In this document: positions 6,990-8,889 of the stretch, in pieces
Layout: each line of letters opens with the position of its first letter
Position numbering within the stretch: the first letter of the stretch is position 1
Notes under the pieces: generated by a model
What the model saw: only the letters and a program-made list of their open reading frames with translations
Database searches by the model: none
What the model was told of the DNA's origin: nothing
Program-made: the position numbers and the translations under genes
Assembly: GCA_902773445.1 (NCBI GenBank)
Contig: CACYEU010000136.1
Coordinates: 1 to 8,889, forward strand
Reading direction: 5' to 3'
Length of the DNA: 8,889 nt
DNA from: an uncultured Lachnospiraceae bacterium
GTDB lineage: Bacteria > Bacillota > Clostridia > Lachnospirales > Lachnospiraceae

Positions 6990-7033
6990 AGCAACGCTGT
7001 GAAAAAAGAGTATCTTTAGATGAGGTGATAGAA

Positions 7034-7237
7034 ATGAGAGAAGGAATCCATCCGGAGTATCAGGAAGCTGTTGTAACCTGCAACTGCGGTAATACTTTTA
7101 CAACACGGTCGACCGCCAAGAGCATCCACGTCGAGATCTGCTCTAAGTGTCATCCGTTCTATACCGGACAGCAGAAGAGTACCCAGGCTCGCGGACGTGT
7201 TGACAAGTTCAACAAGAAGTACGGATTTGATAAGTAA
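7034..7237 (+). CDS. rpmE: Large ribosomal subunit protein bL31, zinc-binding form
   Basis: The 67-residue product matches bL31 over its full length (family usually 65-70 residues), beginning MREGIHPEYQ and containing the diagnostic EICSKCHPFYTGQQK segment (35-49) and the GRVDKFNKKYG tail (54-64). Cysteines at 16, 18, 36 and 39 form the CxC and CxxC zinc ligands of the C+ type, which in Bacillus subtilis is the housekeeping form replaced by a cysteine-free paralogue under zinc limitation. The protein sits on the 50S subunit and bridges to the 30S head. The start ATG at 7034 is chosen because AGGTGAT (7023-7029) lies just upstream; the GTG at 7025 in the same frame falls inside that binding site. 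It probably has its own promoter at 6961-6989, and a terminator-like hairpin follows it. Confidence 0.96.
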   Translation: MREGIHPEYQEAVVTCNCGNTFTTRSTAKSIHVEICSKCHPFYTGQQKSTQARGRVDKFNKKYGFDK

Positions 7238-7261
7238 TCCGCGATATGTTTGTATTTGACA

Positions 7262-7299
7262 GGGGGCTGTCGCACTGATGCGGCAGCTCTTCTTGTATT
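7262..7299 (+). terminator. Terminator-like hairpin after rpmE
   Basis: GGCTGTCGCA (7265-7274) pairs with TGCGGCAGCT (7279-7288) around a CTGA loop: 10 pairs including two G-T wobbles, extendable by up to three more pairs at the base. The tract after it (CTCTTCTTGTATT) is pyrimidine-rich but broken, so termination is probably partial. Some transcription may continue into the next gene, for which I see no clear promoter of its own. Confidence 0.55.
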
Positions 7300-7350
7300 C
7301 ATTCTACGATTCTAAAAACTGCTGATCTGAATTCTATGGGGGATGTTTTA

Positions 7351-8286
7351 ATGCAGTATTCCGGTATCGGAGGACAGGCCGTCATCGAGGGCGTCATGAT
7401 GCGCAATGAAAAACGTTATGCGATTGCGTGCCGGCGTGAGGACGGCACAATGGTCGTCAGGGATTATCATGTCGGCCGTGAGTTTTCAAAACCGTTTAAA
7501 CGCATTCCGTTTGTCAGAGGGTTCTTCGCATTCATCGATTCGCTTGTAATCGGCCTCAAGGTCCTGAACCTGTCATCCGAGATCTATCTTGATGAAGACA
7601 GTGATCACGTCAGTTCATCTGACGGTGCGGAGGATGACCAAAAGTCCGGCAATACAGGCCTGATCGTTACGATCCTGTCGTTTGCGGTCGGACTGATTCT
7701 GGCATTTGGTCTATTCACGGTTCTGCCGTCGGCTCTCGCCGGGTTCGTGCCCGGGATCGAGCATCGCTTTGTTTTGCGCGCAGCGATCGAAGGAATCTGC
7801 AGGATCGCAATTTTCATCGGATATCTGTTTCTGATCTCAAGAATGAAAGACATTCAAAGGGTGTTCTGTTATCACGGAGCAGAGCATAAGAGTATCAACT
7901 GCATTGAAGCAGACTTGCCGCTCGATGTCGAACACGTTAAGACTTGTCCGACTGCGCACCGGCGCTGCGGAACGAGTTTTCTGTTCTTTGTCGTGATCGT
8001 CAGCGTGATCGTCGGCGTTTTTATCCGTGTCGATACACTGTGGCTTCGCGTCCTGATCAGGCTGCTGCTTCTGCCGTTGGTCAGCGGCATCTCGTATGAA
8101 ATACTGCGTCTGGCCGGAAGGAGCGACTACAGATGGGTCCGCGCCTTGTCGGCTCCGGGACTTTTGCTGCAAAAGCTTACGGTCAAAGAACCGGATGATT
8201 CGATGATCGAGTGCGCGATCGCATCAGTCGAAGCTGTGTTTGACTGGCGCAGCTGGCAACAGGAGACATTCGGGAAAACGAAATGA
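7351..8286 (+). CDS. DUF1385 (YqhQ-like) membrane protein of unknown function
   Basis: The 311-residue protein carries all the signatures I know for DUF1385: GGQAVIEGVMMR (7-18) near the N-terminus, CYHGAEHKSINCIE (173-186), CPTAHRRCGTSF (199-210; usually HPRCGTSF) and an ECAI motif near the C-terminus (287-290). Membrane segments appear near 104-128, 150-165, 209-226 and 230-247; an acidic polar segment (80-100) precedes the first. The conserved His, Glu and Cys residues in the two central motifs could bind a metal or form an active site, but no reaction is established to my knowledge. ATG 7351 is preferred because GGGGGAT (7338-7344) lies 6 bases upstream; the in-frame ATG 7336 lacks a binding site and would add five residues. 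It overlaps prmC by 4 bases, and the rpmE-DUF1385-prmC order recurs in Clostridia, which hints at a link with translation or simply shared expression. Confidence 0.9.
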   Translation: MQYSGIGGQAVIEGVMMRNEKRYAIACRREDGTMVVRDYHVGREFSKPFKRIPFVRGFFAFIDSLVIGLKVLNLSSEIYLDEDSDHVSSSDGAEDDQKSGNTGLIVTILSFAVGLILAFGLFTVLPSALAGFVPGIEHRFVLRAAIEGICRIAIFIGYLFLISRMKDIQRVFCYHGAEHKSINCIEADLPLDVEHVKTCPTAHRRCGTSFLFFVVIVSVIVGVFIRVDTLWLRVLIRLLLLPLVSGISYEILRLAGRSDYRWVRALSAPGLLLQKLTVKEPDDSMIECAIASVEAVFDWRSWQQETFGKTK

Positions 8287-8889
8287 CCGTAAAAGAGATC
8301 TTTCAACTTGGCAGAGAAATGCTGACGCAGTCAGGAGTTCCTGATGCGGAATATGATGCATTCTGTCTTTTATCGTTTGTAACCGGCTGTGACAGAGCAT
8401 TCTTTCTGACTTATCCCGATCACAGAATGAGCCCTGATCAGGCGGACAAATACTTAGATCTCTGCGGAAAGCGTGCCGGCCGCATACCGCTTCAGCATCT
8501 GACCGGTTCACAGGGTTTCTACGGGCTGGACTTTGAAGTCGGGCCTGATGTACTGATTCCGCGCTACGACACTGAAGTATTGGTCGAGACCGTTCTTTCC
8601 TATGCCGGAAATATGATCGGAGGATCGATCATTGACGTCGGTACCGGAAGCGGCTGTATCCTGGTCACATTGCTTCACGAGCTGACGAAGCGGGGGAACT
8701 GGTCCGGTATCGGCCTTGATCTGTCCGATAAAGCTCTGGCTGTCGCCAGGAAGAATGCGCGTAAACATGGAGTAGATGATAAAACTGAATGGCTCAGATC
8801 ACATCTGTTTGCGATGGTCAAAGACAAAAAGGCAGAGATCATCGTGTCAAATCCACCTTATATCCCAACTTCTGATATCAATCATCTGA
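8283..8889 (+). CDS. prmC: Peptide chain release factor N5-glutamine methyltransferase (5' part)
   Basis: The first 202 residues are visible; the gene runs off the right edge (family about 280 residues). The product uses S-adenosylmethionine to methylate the glutamine of the GGQ motif in release factors RF1 and RF2 in the cytosol, raising termination efficiency. A helical N-terminal release-factor-binding domain (about 1-80) includes RIPLQHLTGSQGFYGLDF (67-84). Then come IPRYDTE (92-98), the methionine-binding DVGTGSGC (118-125), the acidic residue of GLDLS (144-148) and the catalytic NPPYIP (190-195). The Tyr in IPRYDTE is usually Pro (RPDTE or RPETE). The start ATG overlaps the upstream stop as ATGA, and the binding site before it is weak, so translation is probably coupled to the DUF1385 gene. 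In related genomes the next gene is often prfA, its substrate. Confidence 0.93.
   Translation, partial: MTVKEIFQLGREMLTQSGVPDAEYDAFCLLSFVTGCDRAFFLTYPDHRMSPDQADKYLDLCGKRAGRIPLQHLTGSQGFYGLDFEVGPDVLIPRYDTEVLVETVLSYAGNMIGGSIIDVGTGSGCILVTLLHELTKRGNWSGIGLDLSDKALAVARKNARKHGVDDKTEWLRSHLFAMVKDKKAEIIVSNPPYIPTSDINHL

Larger units (their letters stand above)
6601..7033. other. AT-rich spacer upstream of rpmE
   Basis: This 433-base stretch is much richer in A and T than the flanking genes and holds no convincing gene. From left to right I see a composite inverted repeat just after the exporter stop (6603-6651), a cluster of DnaA-box-like 9-mers (6669-6744), a possible promoter (6728-6758), about 200 bases of AT-rich DNA without recognised features, and the rpmE promoter (6961-6989). 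A 71-codon minus-strand frame at 6774-6989 overlaps the rpmE promoter and reads as compositional noise. Confidence 0.6.

Noticed and set aside
6601..7033. Definite chromosomal origin of replication
   Set aside because: Boxes and AT-rich DNA are suggestive, but no dnaA, dnaN or rpmH is visible and the left-hand genes run toward the site, contrary to the strong strand bias of Bacillota. Kept as a DnaA-box cluster only.
6990..7033. Riboswitch or zinc-responsive operator before rpmE
   Set aside because: The leader is about 38 bases, too short for a known riboswitch, and I see no Zur-type palindrome.
7025..7033. GTG start for L31 at 7025
   Set aside because: The GTG is part of the ribosome binding site for ATG 7034, and the added residues do not match the family N-terminus.

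Overview
The window looks like an ordinary chromosomal segment from a low-to-mid GC Bacillota, most likely a clostridial lineage. The reasons are: strong AGGAGG-type ribosome binding sites; a transketolase split into two adjacent genes; a zinc-ribbon L31 gene followed by a DUF1385 membrane protein and prmC, an order I associate with Clostridia; and a heterodimeric ABC exporter of a type common in Bacillota. The genus cannot be fixed from the sequence. Coding DNA is near 50% GC by eye, while the long spacer at 6601-7033 is clearly AT-rich. I see no transposase, phage gene, CRISPR array, tRNA or rRNA.

Layout: (1) 1-547, minus strand: 5' part of a YifB/ComM-family AAA+ ATPase gene that runs off the left edge. 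(2) 548-834: divergent spacer with a good sigma-A promoter for the transketolase genes and, upstream of it, a phased array of Spo0A-box-like heptamers. (3) 835-6600, plus strand: four tightly packed genes, transketolase N half, transketolase C half, ABC exporter subunit 1 and ABC exporter subunit 2, with gaps of 19 and 9 bases and a 4-base overlap. They look like one transcription unit. (4) 6601-7033: AT-rich spacer with a composite inverted repeat, a cluster of DnaA-box-like 9-mers next to a possible promoter, and the rpmE promoter at its right end. (5) 7034-8889, plus strand: rpmE (L31), a terminator-like hairpin, a DUF1385/YqhQ-like membrane protein gene, and the 5' part of prmC overlapping it by 4 bases.

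How the genes work together: the transketolase halves should assemble into one TPP enzyme of the non-oxidative pentose phosphate pathway. The two ABC proteins carry complementary active-site deviations, so they should form one heterodimeric exporter with one consensus and one degenerate ATP site. rpmE and prmC both serve translation (ribosome structure, release-factor methylation); the DUF1385 protein between them has no function I can assign.

I did not find a convincing new multi-gene system. The observations most worth checking are regulatory: the 10-bp-phased Spo0A-type boxes between yifB and the transketolase operon, and the DnaA-box cluster in the AT-rich spacer, which does not sit beside a dnaA gene in this window.
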